DNA of 64,000 nt from Fodinibacter sp963763015 (GTDB lineage Bacteria > Actinomycetota > Actinomycetes > Actinomycetales > Dermatophilaceae). Positions 49,283-57,457 of this stretch are shown here, in pieces. The notes beneath the pieces are model-generated. The model made no database searches, was not told the DNA's origin, and worked only from the letters and a program-made list of their open reading frames with translations. The DNA is taken from the NCBI GenBank assembly GCA_963763015.1, contig CAVXML010000007.1, forward strand, positions 434,001 to 498,000, read 5' to 3'. The position numbers and the translations under genes are program-made. Position 1 is the first letter of the stretch; every line of letters starts with the position of its first letter.

Positions 49283-50917
49283 ATGAGCCTCGGACTCGAC
49301 GAGACCAGCACCTCCCCGGAGCACGCCCTGGGCGCGGACGGCGCCCGGTCCACCACCGGGCCGGATGCCGCGCGCGCCGTGTCCGAGCCCGCGGTGCCCG
49401 CGGCATCGGCCGAGCCGCAGCCGGCATCCCCCTTCGCAGAGCTCGGACTCACCTACGACGACGTCCTGCTGCAGCCGGGGGAGACCGACGTCATCCCGGG
49501 CGAGGTCGACACCACGACGCGCCTCACGCGGGAGATCTCGATCCGCGCCCCACTCGTCTCGGCCGCGATGGACACCGTGACCGAGGCCCGGATGGCCATC
49601 GCGATGGCACGGCACGGCGGCATCGGCATCCTCCACCGCAACCTGTCGATCGAGGACCAGGCCTACCAGGTGGACCTGGTCAAGCGCACCCAGACCGGGA
49701 TGATCTCCAACCCGGTCACGATCGGGGCCGACGCCACGCTCGAGGAGCTCGACGAGATCTGTGGCCGGTACCGCGTCTCCGGGCTGCCCGTCGTCGACGC
49801 GGGCGACCACCTGCTCGGCATCGTGACCAACCGCGACCTGCGCTTCACCCCCGTCGCGGACTGGGCGGTGACCCTCGTTCGGGATGTCATGACGCCCATG
49901 CCGCTCATCACCGGCCACGTCGGTATCAGCCACGACGAGGCGACCCTGCTGCTTCGCCAGCACAAGCGCGAGCGCCTGCCGATCGTCGACGAGCAGGGCC
50001 GGCTGCGCGGCCTCATCACGGTCAAGGACTTCGTGAAGTCCGAGCAGTTCCCCGACGCGAGCAAGGACGGCGACGGCCGCCTCCTCGTGGGTGCCGCGGT
50101 GGGCTACTTCGGTGAGGCGTGGGAGCGGGCCACGACCCTCGTGGACGCCGGGGTCGACGTGCTCGTCGTCGACACCGCCCACGGCCACGCCCGGCTCCTG
50201 CTCGAGATGGTGGAGAGGGTCAAGAAGGACCCCGCGACCAGGCACGTCCAGGTGATCGGTGGCAACGTCGCCACGCGGGCCGGTGCCCAGGCCCTCGTCG
50301 ACGCCGGCGTGGATGCCGTGAAGGTGGGCGTGGGGCCGGGGTCGATCTGCACCACGCGGGTCGTCGCGGGCGTGGGCGTCCCCCAGATCACGGCCATCCA
50401 CCAGGCGTCGCTCGCCTGTGGGCCGGCGGGGGTGCCGCTCGTCGGCGACGGTGGCCTCCAGTACTCCGGCGACATCGCGAAGGCCCTCGTCGCGGGCGCG
50501 GACACCGTCATGGTGGGGTCGCTGCTCGCGGGCTGCGAGGAGTCGCCCGGCGAGCTCGTCTTCATCAACGGCAAGCAGTTCAAGGCCTACCGGGGCATGG
50601 GGTCGATCGGTGCCATGTCGTCGAGGGGGAAGAAGTCCTACTCGCGTGACCGCTACTTCCAGGCCGAGGTCACCTCCGACGACAAGATCGTGCCCGAGGG
50701 CATCGAGGGGCAGGTCGCCTACCGCGGCCCGGTCGGGGCGGTGGCGCACCAGCTCATCGGCGGCCTCCACCAGTCGATGTTCTACGTCGGTGCGCGGACC
50801 GTGGCCGAGCTCAAGGCCAAGGGGCGGTTCATCCGCATCACCACGGCGGGGCTGCGCGAGTCGCACCCGCACGACATCACCGGCATCGTCGAGGCCCCCA
50901 ACTACGCCAGGTCCTGA
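49283..50917 (+). CDS. guaB: IMP dehydrogenase
   Basis: 544 residues. A disordered Ala/Pro-rich N-terminus (about 1-48) is unusual in length; then the barrel, interrupted by a CBS pair (about 140-260, MISNPVTIGADATLEEL and VMTPMPLITG). Catalytic Cys is in VGPGSICTTRVVAGVG, and the flap follows at GMGSIGAMSSRG. It oxidises IMP to XMP in guanine nucleotide synthesis. Leaderless -10 supports ATG 49283. Its 3' end overlaps the convergent peptidase gene by 16 bases. Confidence 0.96.
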   Translation: MSLGLDETSTSPEHALGADGARSTTGPDAARAVSEPAVPAASAEPQPASPFAELGLTYDDVLLQPGETDVIPGEVDTTTRLTREISIRAPLVSAAMDTVTEARMAIAMARHGGIGILHRNLSIEDQAYQVDLVKRTQTGMISNPVTIGADATLEELDEICGRYRVSGLPVVDAGDHLLGIVTNRDLRFTPVADWAVTLVRDVMTPMPLITGHVGISHDEATLLLRQHKRERLPIVDEQGRLRGLITVKDFVKSEQFPDASKDGDGRLLVGAAVGYFGEAWERATTLVDAGVDVLVVDTAHGHARLLLEMVERVKKDPATRHVQVIGGNVATRAGAQALVDAGVDAVKVGVGPGSICTTRVVAGVGVPQITAIHQASLACGPAGVPLVGDGGLQYSGDIAKALVAGADTVMVGSLLAGCEESPGELVFINGKQFKAYRGMGSIGAMSSRGKKSYSRDRYFQAEVTSDDKIVPEGIEGQVAYRGPVGAVAHQLIGGLHQSMFYVGARTVAELKAKGRFIRITTAGLRESHPHDITGIVEAPNYARS

Positions 50918-51993
50918 GCGGCCCCGTCGCCCGTCAGCGCGTCGCGGTAGGAGAGCAGCGCCACGCCCCCGTCGGCGGTGCGGTCGACGGAGGTGGCCGC
51001 GAGCACGGCTCGGATGACCGCCCGGGCCACGCAGTCGGCGCCGGCGGTCTGGAGCTCGACCTCGTCGAGGCCGGTCACCGCGAGGCGCTCGCCCGTGGCG
51101 AGCGCGAAGACGGTGTCGCCGTCGTAGGCCGTGTGCACCGGGGAGAGGGCGCGGGCCAGCCCGTCGTGCGCCACCTCGGAGAGCCTCTGGCACCCCGCCT
51201 TCCCGAGCGTCGCGTCGGTCGCGACCACCGCCAGCGTCGTGGCGGTGCCGGCCCGCAGCTCCGCCTCCTCCGCCTCGCGGGCGGCCCAGTGGGTGCGCAC
51301 CCGGTCCGGGTCAGGGGCGGGGACGGCACCGTCGCCGGGCTGCAGCAGGTGGGCCGCGTACAGCCGGCCGTCCGGCCCGAACGGCGAGCCCACCGCGTTG
51401 ACGGCCACCAGGGCACCAACCGTGACACCGGAGCGCAGCACTGCGGATGCCGTGCCGACCCCGCCGCGCAGGCCGCCGGCCCGGGCCCCTGTTCCCACCC
51501 CGACAGAGCCCTCGGCGACGGGCCCCGCGTCAGCGGCCCGGTACGCGGCTGCGCCGTCGCCCGGCCCGGGGTGGTGGAGCCAGGCACCGCCCCGGCCGAG
51601 GTCGAAGAGGATCGCGGACGGGACCACCGGCACGCGGTACGGGTCCGGACCGACCGGCGCTCGTTGCCTGTTGGGCCCCACCGGCCACCCGCGACCGTCG
51701 CTGTACAGCTCGGCGAGGACCCCGTCGGCGGCGGCGAGCCCGAAGGCGCTGCCACCGCTCAGCACCACCGCGTCGACCGCGTCGACGCCGCAGCGGGGGT
51801 CGAGGACGTCGGTCTCCCGCGTCCCCGGGCCGGCGCCCCGGACATCAACTCCTGCAACGGTTCCCGGCGGGGCGACCACCACGGTGACCCCGGTGAGCCA
51901 TCCCGGCTCGTCGCGGGAGCAGTGGCCGACGCGCACGCCCCCCACGTCGGTGATCGCGTCGAAGGTGCCGGCAGGAGCGGGGCTCGGGTTCAC
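50902..51993 (-). CDS. P1/DmpA family (S58) aminopeptidase
   Basis: 363 residues. The N-terminal AITDVGGVRVGHCSRDEPG and VLSGGSAFGLAAADGV are family hallmarks; the autoprocessing and nucleophile region is RGGVGTASAV, where cleavage before Ser/Thr yields two subunits as in DmpA. Such enzymes are L-aminopeptidase/D-Ala esterases or beta-aminopeptidases. GTG 51993 is supported by CATGCT six bases upstream. The stop overlaps guaB by 16 bases. Confidence 0.88.
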   Translation of the reverse strand: MNPSPAPAGTFDAITDVGGVRVGHCSRDEPGWLTGVTVVVAPPGTVAGVDVRGAGPGTRETDVLDPRCGVDAVDAVVLSGGSAFGLAAADGVLAELYSDGRGWPVGPNRQRAPVGPDPYRVPVVPSAILFDLGRGGAWLHHPGPGDGAAAYRAADAGPVAEGSVGVGTGARAGGLRGGVGTASAVLRSGVTVGALVAVNAVGSPFGPDGRLYAAHLLQPGDGAVPAPDPDRVRTHWAAREAEEAELRAGTATTLAVVATDATLGKAGCQRLSEVAHDGLARALSPVHTAYDGDTVFALATGERLAVTGLDEVELQTAGADCVARAVIRAVLAATSVDRTADGGVALLSYRDALTGDGAAQDLA

Positions 51994-52006
51994 GGGCTCA
52001 GCATGG

Positions 52007-52042
52007 CGGATGCCGGCCCCGCAGGTGCGGGGCCGGCATCCG
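52007..52042. terminator. Terminator hairpin with inverted GGATGCCG pair
   Basis: CGGATGCCGGCCCCGC and GCGGGGCCGGCATCCG form a perfect 16-bp stem with loop AGGT, between the DHA2 transporter stop and the DmpA start, both on the minus strand. Confidence 0.75.
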
Positions 52043-52075
52043 GTCAGAGCGCGAACGCGCTCGTGGTGCCGGGGG

Positions 52076-53701
52076 TCAGTGCAGGACGACCGGGGGCGCC
52101 ACCTCGTCGGCCGCGGCGTCGTCGAGCAGGTGCGACTCCTCGTGCCTGCGCGGCAGGAAGTAGGCCGGGACGAGGGTGAGCGTGAGCAGGATGGCGGCCA
52201 CCCAGAAGGTGTTGGCGAACGCCACGGCCATGGCCTCGTGAACGGCTGCCATGAAGGCCTCCTGGCCCCGCGCGAGCAGGGCCGCGACGTCGGGGAACCG
52301 AGCGGCGATCTGGCCGAGCTGCCCCTGGTCGGTGACGCCGGCGCTCGCCTCCTCGAAGCCCCTCGCCGCCTTGAGCAGCGGGTCGCTGTTGAGCCCGTTG
52401 GTGAGCACGACCGACATGATCGCGACACCGACGGACGACGCGATCTGCTGGGTGATGTTGAGCAACGTCGAGCCCCGGGCCACCTCGTGCGAGGTGAGGG
52501 TCTTCAGCGCGGAGGTCATCAGCGGCATCATCGTCGCGCCCATGCCCAGGCCCATGATGAACAGGACCGGCAGGATGAACGAGTACGACGTCGTCGCCGT
52601 GAGCTGGGTCAGCGCGTACATGCCGCCGATGATCAGCACGAGCCCGAACGGCACGATGCGACCGACCGGGAGCCGGTCCATCAGCGCGCCGGCGATCGGC
52701 ATCGTGATCATCGCGCCCAGACCCTGCACCGCCATCAGCCAGCCTGCGTCGAGGGCGGACTCGCCGCGCACCTGCTGGAAGTAGGTGGGCACCAGGAGCA
52801 GGCCACCGAAGAACGCGGCCGCGAAGAGGAACATCGTGATCGTGGAGACCGTGAGGTTGCGGTTCCGGAACAGCCGGAGGTCGAGCAGCGGGTGCACCGG
52901 CCGGAAGCTCCAGAAGACGAACCCCGCGACCATGAGCAGGCCGATGGTGCCGGGGATGACGACCTTCGGGGCGAAGAAGGTGCCCTCACCGGGGATCGAC
53001 GAGACGCCGTAGAGGAACAGCGCGAGGCCGGGCGACATCAGCGCCATGCCGACCCAGTCGAACGACTCCGACGGCTCGGGGCGGTCGGCGGCCAGGACCC
53101 GCCAGGCGTAGACGATCGCGATGGCGCCGATCGGGGCGTTGATCAGGAAGATCCACTGCCAGGAGTAGTTCTCGATGAGCCAGCCACCGAGGATGGGGCC
53201 GAAGATGGGGCCGAGCAGCATCGGCACGCCGAGGATGGCCATGAGGCGGCCCATGCGGGCGGGACCGGCGGCGCGGGTCATGATCGTCATGCCCAGCGGC
53301 ATGAGCATCCCGCCGCCGAGGCCCTGGAGCACCCGGAAGCCGACGAGCGCCTCGATGCTGCCGGCGGAGGCGCAGAGCACGGAGCCCAGCGTGAAGAGCA
53401 GCAGCGCCGTCATGTACAGGCGCTTGGTGCCGAAACGGTCGGCGGCCCAGCCGGTCATCGGGATGACGGTGGCCAGGGCGAGGGTGTAGGCGGTGACGGT
53501 CCAGGCGACGGTCGAGTACGGCAGCGGGTCACCCGGTTCGCCGAACTCGACCTGGAAGGTCGGCAGCGCCACGTTGACGACCGTGATGTCGAGGATCGAC
53601 ATGATGGCGCCCAGGACCACCACGCCGGCCACCTTGAGGACCGGGCCGTCGATCTTGTCGGGGTACTGCGGCGGCGCCGCAGTCGCTGAGGTGGTTGACA
53701 C
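52076..53701 (-). CDS. DHA2-family multidrug MFS transporter (EmrB/QacA type)
   Basis: 541 residues, 14 predicted membrane helices. Helix 1 has the family motif SILDITVVNVALPTFQ, motif A GWAADRFGTKRLY follows helix 2, and motif C LGPIFGPILGGWLIENYSW is in helix 5, as in proton-drug antiporters. Substrates cannot be predicted. GTG 53701 has GGAG upstream. A long periplasmic loop (about 430-490, ending in VAALLARGQEAFMAAVHEAM) precedes the last helix. Confidence 0.93.
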   Translation of the reverse strand: MSTTSATAAPPQYPDKIDGPVLKVAGVVVLGAIMSILDITVVNVALPTFQVEFGEPGDPLPYSTVAWTVTAYTLALATVIPMTGWAADRFGTKRLYMTALLLFTLGSVLCASAGSIEALVGFRVLQGLGGGMLMPLGMTIMTRAAGPARMGRLMAILGVPMLLGPIFGPILGGWLIENYSWQWIFLINAPIGAIAIVYAWRVLAADRPEPSESFDWVGMALMSPGLALFLYGVSSIPGEGTFFAPKVVIPGTIGLLMVAGFVFWSFRPVHPLLDLRLFRNRNLTVSTITMFLFAAAFFGGLLLVPTYFQQVRGESALDAGWLMAVQGLGAMITMPIAGALMDRLPVGRIVPFGLVLIIGGMYALTQLTATTSYSFILPVLFIMGLGMGATMMPLMTSALKTLTSHEVARGSTLLNITQQIASSVGVAIMSVVLTNGLNSDPLLKAARGFEEASAGVTDQGQLGQIAARFPDVAALLARGQEAFMAAVHEAMAVAFANTFWVAAILLTLTLVPAYFLPRRHEESHLLDDAAADEVAPPVVLH

Positions 53702-53952
53702 GAGGGCTCCAGGTGCTCGGGGCGGACTGATCTGTGCGGCGTCGCCGGACGGGGTCACCACCCGGCGCGGAGGACGGCGACGCCGTGTGACGAAGTGTGC
53801 CGCAGACCACCGACAGGGCAGAAACGGTTTGTGGGACGCCGGGCATTCCCGCCCACCCGCGCGGCCGCATCGAGGGCCGTGTCCCGGCATCCGCCCGAAG
53901 CGGCCGCCCCCACCCGGACCGGGGGACGACGGCGCCCGACGGCCTGCGCCGT

Positions 53953-53990
53953 GCCGTCCCGCCGCCGCGCCGTCCCGCCGCCGCGCCGTC
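53953..53990 (+). repeat. 16-bp tandem repeat upstream of guaB3
   Basis: GCCGTCCCGCCGCCGC occurs twice exactly, followed by a partial third copy, ending three bases before the guaB3 -10, where a -35 element would lie. Confidence 0.85.
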
Positions 53991-53992
53991 GG

Positions 53993-53998
53993 TAGGCT
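53993..53998 (+). promoter_or_regulatory. -10 element of guaB3 (leaderless)
   Basis: TAGGCT, six bases, then GTG 54005. Confidence 0.6.
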
Positions 53999-54004
53999 GC
54001 CCGG

Positions 54005-55126
54005 GTGACCGAGATCGAGATCGGCCGTGGCAAACGCGGCCGCCGGGCGTACTCCTTCGACGACATCGCGATCGTGCCGTCACGACGCACCCGGGATCCC
54101 GAGGAGGTCTCGGTCAGCTGGCAGATCGACGCCTACCACTTCGACATCCCGGTCCTCGCGGCGCCGATGGACTCCGTGATGGCCCCCGACACCGCGATCG
54201 CCCTGGGCAGGCTGGGAGGCCTCCCGGTGCTCGACCTGGAAGGGCTCTGGACGCGGTACGAGGACCCCGCACCGCTCCTCGCCGAGATCGCCACCCTCGA
54301 CCCGGCCCTGGCGACGACGCGGATGCAGGAGATCTACCGCGCCGAGATCCGGCCCGAGCTCGTCACCGAGCGACTGCGCGAGCTGCGCGACGCCGGGGTG
54401 ACCGTGGCTGGCGCGCTCACCCCGCAGCGCACCCAGCAGCTGTGGAAGACCGTCGTGGATGCCGGGGTAGACCTCTTCCTCATCCGTGGCACCACGGTGT
54501 CCGCGGAGCACGTCTCGGCCCGTGCCGAACCGCTCAACCTCAAGCGCTTCATCTACGAGCTCGACGTCCCCGTGATCGTCGGCGGCGCCGCGTCGTACGC
54601 CGCCGCCCTGCACCTCATGCGCACCGGTGCGGCGGGGGTGCTCGTCGGCTTCGGCGGCGGTGCAGCGCACACCACGCGACGCACCCTCGGCATCCATGCG
54701 CCGATGGCCTCGGCGATCGCCGACGTGGCCGCCGCCCGCCGCGACTACCTGGACGAGTCCGGCGGCCGGTACGTGCACGTCCTGGCCGACGGCGGTGTGG
54801 GCTCGAGCGGTGACATGGTGAAGGCCATCGCGTGCGGAGCGGATGCCGTGATGCTCGGTGCCGCGCTCGCTCGCGCGACCGAGGCACCCGGCCGCGGCTT
54901 CCACTGGGGGCCGGAGGCGCACCACCCGGAGCTGCCCCGCGGGGAGCGGGTCGAGGTGGGTGCTGTCGCGGGCCTCCAGGAGATCCTGTTCGGCCCCAGC
55001 CGGGTGGCCGACGGAAGCACCAACCTCGTGGGCGCCCTGCGCCGGGCGATGGCCACCTCGGGCTACCTCGACCTCAAGGAGTTCCAGCGCGTCGAGGTCG
55101 TCGTCGCGCCCTACCAGCGGAGCTGA
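54005..55126 (+). CDS. guaB3: GuaB3 family IMP dehydrogenase-related protein
   Basis: 373 residues, TIM barrel without CBS domains. IEIGRGKRGRRAYSFDDIAI and VLAAPMDSVMAP fit the IMPDH/GMP reductase superfamily, but the loop that carries the catalytic Cys reads GFGGGAAHTTRRTLGI, with no Cys, and the Arg/Tyr flap is absent. Actinobacteria commonly carry this paralogue near guaB (Rv3410c); activity is uncertain, and regulation or GMP reductase-like roles have been discussed. Start by leaderless -10. Confidence 0.92.
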   Translation: MTEIEIGRGKRGRRAYSFDDIAIVPSRRTRDPEEVSVSWQIDAYHFDIPVLAAPMDSVMAPDTAIALGRLGGLPVLDLEGLWTRYEDPAPLLAEIATLDPALATTRMQEIYRAEIRPELVTERLRELRDAGVTVAGALTPQRTQQLWKTVVDAGVDLFLIRGTTVSAEHVSARAEPLNLKRFIYELDVPVIVGGAASYAAALHLMRTGAAGVLVGFGGGAAHTTRRTLGIHAPMASAIADVAAARRDYLDESGGRYVHVLADGGVGSSGDMVKAIACGADAVMLGAALARATEAPGRGFHWGPEAHHPELPRGERVEVGAVAGLQEILFGPSRVADGSTNLVGALRRAMATSGYLDLKEFQRVEVVVAPYQRS

Positions 55127-55155
55127 CGGCTCGCTACGGCGTGAGCGCCGCGGCG

Positions 55156-55161
55156 TACGAT
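55156..55161 (+). promoter_or_regulatory. -10 element of the DUF305 gene (leaderless)
   Basis: TACGAT, six bases, then GTG 55168. Confidence 0.6.
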
Positions 55162-55167
55162 GGCGGT

Positions 55168-55779
55168 GTGACCACGGGTGCCTGCCCGACCCACGTCGCG
55201 CGCGCCGCGGCGTGCGTCCTCGTCGGGGGGCTGGCGGTGGCCGGTTGCGCCCTCCCCGGGGGCGGGATGCCGGGCCGGATGATGGACGGCCCACCCGCCG
55301 CAGCCAGGTCGGCGACCGACCACAACCGGGCCGACGTCATGTTCTCGATGATGATGGTGCCGCACCACGCGCAGGCGATCGAGATGGCGGACCTCGTGCC
55401 CTCGCGGTCCGGCGACCCCGGGCTGCGCGCCCTCGCGGTGCGCATCCGCGACGCCCAGGCACCCGAGGTCGAGCGGATGACCAGGTGGCTGGAGTCGTGG
55501 GGCGTCACCCCGATGGCCGACATGGCTGCCCACGCGGGGCACATGGGGATGGACGGCATGCAGGGTGCCGACGAGATGCGCGAGCTCGAGTCGCTTGCCG
55601 GACCAGCGTTCACCGAGGCATGGCTGACGATGATGATCGAGCACCACGAAGGCGCCATCGACATGGCCGACAGCGTCCTGGCCTCGGGCCGTCACGCCGG
55701 AACGGCGGAGCTCGCGCAGGACATCCGGACCTCCCAGCGGGCGGAGATCCTCGAGATGCGCGGGATGCTCACCGAGTGA
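55168..55779 (+). CDS. DUF305 lipoprotein
   Basis: 203 residues. Signal with lipobox LAVAGC (Cys27) and a Gly/Met/Pro-rich linker. The two DUF305 halves carry matching metal-type motifs, MMMVPHHAQAIEMAD (about 63-77) and MMIEHHEGAIDMAD (about 152-165), with a Met/His-rich stretch between (MADMAAHAGHMGMDGMQ). DUF305 is a ferritin-like four-helix fold often found with copper-handling genes, suggesting surface copper binding here (inference). Leaderless -10 upstream. Confidence 0.85.
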   Translation: MTTGACPTHVARAAACVLVGGLAVAGCALPGGGMPGRMMDGPPAAARSATDHNRADVMFSMMMVPHHAQAIEMADLVPSRSGDPGLRALAVRIRDAQAPEVERMTRWLESWGVTPMADMAAHAGHMGMDGMQGADEMRELESLAGPAFTEAWLTMMIEHHEGAIDMADSVLASGRHAGTAELAQDIRTSQRAEILEMRGMLTE

Positions 55780-55855
55780 CCAGGCCTGCGGACCGGCGAG
55801 CGCCCGGGCCCGTCGTCCTCGTCACGATCCGGCCCGCCGGTGCGGTCGCGGACCT

Positions 55856-55861
55856 TACTCT
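55856..55861 (+). promoter_or_regulatory. -10 element of the aldehyde dehydrogenase gene (leaderless)
   Basis: TACTCT, six bases, then ATG 55868. Confidence 0.6.
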
Positions 55862-55867
55862 TCGGTA

Positions 55868-57457
55868 ATGGCCGAAGTCATCGCCGACCCCGGGACCGAC
55901 CCGCGCGCCACCTATGCCGTCGACCCGGCACGGGTGCGTGCCCTCGCCGCGCGGGTCGTGGCGTCCGGTGACGCGGGGGAGCTGCGGACCACCACCCCGC
56001 TCACCGGTGCCCCGCTCGCCGTGCTGCCCGTGTCGGGAGTCCGTGACGTGGTGGCAGCCGTCGACGCCGCCCGGGTCGCACAGCGGGCGTGGGTGCGGAC
56101 CCCCGTCGAGGCGCGGGCGGCCGTGCTCCTCAGGGTGCACGACCTCCTCCTGGACCGGCAGCCCGAGCTGCTGGACCTGGTGCAGCTCGAGTCGGGCAAG
56201 ACTCGGGCCCACGCGTTCGAGGAGCTCGGTGACTGCGCGGTCGTGGCCCGTCACTACGCCCGGCGCGGCCCGTCGATGCTGCGCGAGGTCCGACACCGCG
56301 GCATCGTGCCCCTGCTGTCCCGTGCGGTGGAGCACCACCGACCCCACGGCGTGGTCGGCATCGTCTCGCCGTGGAACTACCCCCTGACCCTTGCCGTCAG
56401 CGACGGCCTCCCGGCCATCCTCGCGGGCAACGCGGTCGTGCTCCGGCCGGACCCCCAGGGGTCTCTCACCGCCCTCGCAGCCGTCGAGCTGATGGTCGAG
56501 GCCGGCGTCCCCGAGGGCCTGGTCCAGGTCGTCCTCGGCCCCGGGGAGCCCACCGGGCAGGCCGTCGTGGACCACGTCGACTACGTCTGCTTCACCGGGT
56601 CCACGGCGACCGGGCGGCGCATCGCGCAGACCGCGGCCCGGCGGCTCGTGGGCGTGAGCCTCGAGCTGGGCGGGAAGAACACGCTCTACGTCGCCGCCGA
56701 CGCCGACCTGCGGCGGGCGGTCCCCGGGGCGGTGCGCGGCTGCTTCACCGCTGCCGGGCAGCTGTGCATCAGCACCGAACGCGTCGCCGTGCACGAGGAC
56801 GTCTACGACGAGTTCGTCTCACGCTTCGTCGAGGCGGTCTCCCGCATGCACCTCTCCACCGGCCTGCACTGGGGCGCGGACATGGGCAGCCTCGTGAGCG
56901 AGGACCAGAAGCAGCGGGTTCTCGAGCACGTCGAGGATGCCGTCGCCAAGGGGGCGCGGCTGCTCACCGGTGGCCGCGTGCGGCCCGACATCGGGCCCCT
57001 CGTCGTCGAACCCACCGTTCTCGAAGGGGTGACCGCGGCGATGGCCTGCCGTGACGAGGAGACCTTCGGACCCGTGGTCGCGCTCTACCGCGTCGCCTCG
57101 GACGAGGAGGCGATCCTGCTCGCCAACGACACCGAGTACGGCCTGAACGCGTCCGTGTGGACCCGTGACGTCCGCCGAGGCCGGGACATCGCCGCCCGCA
57201 TCCACGCCGGGACCGTCAACGTCAACGACGCGTACGCGGCCGCCTGGGGCAGCGTGGCCGCCCCCATGGGAGGGATGAAGTCCTCCGGCGTCGGGCGACG
57301 CCACGGCCGGGAAGGCCTGATGAAGTACACCGAGACCCAGAACATCACCGCCCAGCACGTGCACGGCATCGTTCCGCTGCCCGGCATGACCGACGAGCAC
57401 TTCGCGCGGGCCATGACCGCGGCCCTCAAGGTGCTCAAGGCGGTGCGACTCCCATGA
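55868..57457 (+). CDS. aldehyde dehydrogenase, probable succinic semialdehyde dehydrogenase
   Basis: 529 residues. The catalytic Cys is in FTAAGQLCISTERV and the general-base Glu in VSLELGGKN; the NAD-binding FTGSTATGRRIAQ and IVSPWNYPLTLAVSD are intact. It resembles succinate-semialdehyde dehydrogenases of the GabD2 kind, but substrate is not certain. The ATGA overlap with a cholesterol-oxidase-like flavoenzyme suggests a shared pathway, e.g. oxidation of an alcohol and its aldehyde. Confidence 0.88.
   Translation: MAEVIADPGTDPRATYAVDPARVRALAARVVASGDAGELRTTTPLTGAPLAVLPVSGVRDVVAAVDAARVAQRAWVRTPVEARAAVLLRVHDLLLDRQPELLDLVQLESGKTRAHAFEELGDCAVVARHYARRGPSMLREVRHRGIVPLLSRAVEHHRPHGVVGIVSPWNYPLTLAVSDGLPAILAGNAVVLRPDPQGSLTALAAVELMVEAGVPEGLVQVVLGPGEPTGQAVVDHVDYVCFTGSTATGRRIAQTAARRLVGVSLELGGKNTLYVAADADLRRAVPGAVRGCFTAAGQLCISTERVAVHEDVYDEFVSRFVEAVSRMHLSTGLHWGADMGSLVSEDQKQRVLEHVEDAVAKGARLLTGGRVRPDIGPLVVEPTVLEGVTAAMACRDEETFGPVVALYRVASDEEAILLANDTEYGLNASVWTRDVRRGRDIAARIHAGTVNVNDAYAAAWGSVAAPMGGMKSSGVGRRHGREGLMKYTETQNITAQHVHGIVPLPGMTDEHFARAMTAALKVLKAVRLP

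Larger units (their letters stand above)
53702..54004. other. Divergent intergenic region, 303 bp
   Basis: Between the DHA2 transporter (minus) and guaB3 (plus). It holds the transporter leader, one CGGCATCC octamer near 53887, a 16-bp tandem repeat (53953-53990) and the guaB3 -10. No small gene with a credible start was seen. Confidence 0.6.

Noticed and set aside
52076..53701. Antibiotic-resistance island (DHA2 transporter, DrrAB pair, VOC protein)
   Set aside because: The genes are scattered, have normal GC and codon use, and are embedded in conserved core gene order with no mobility genes.
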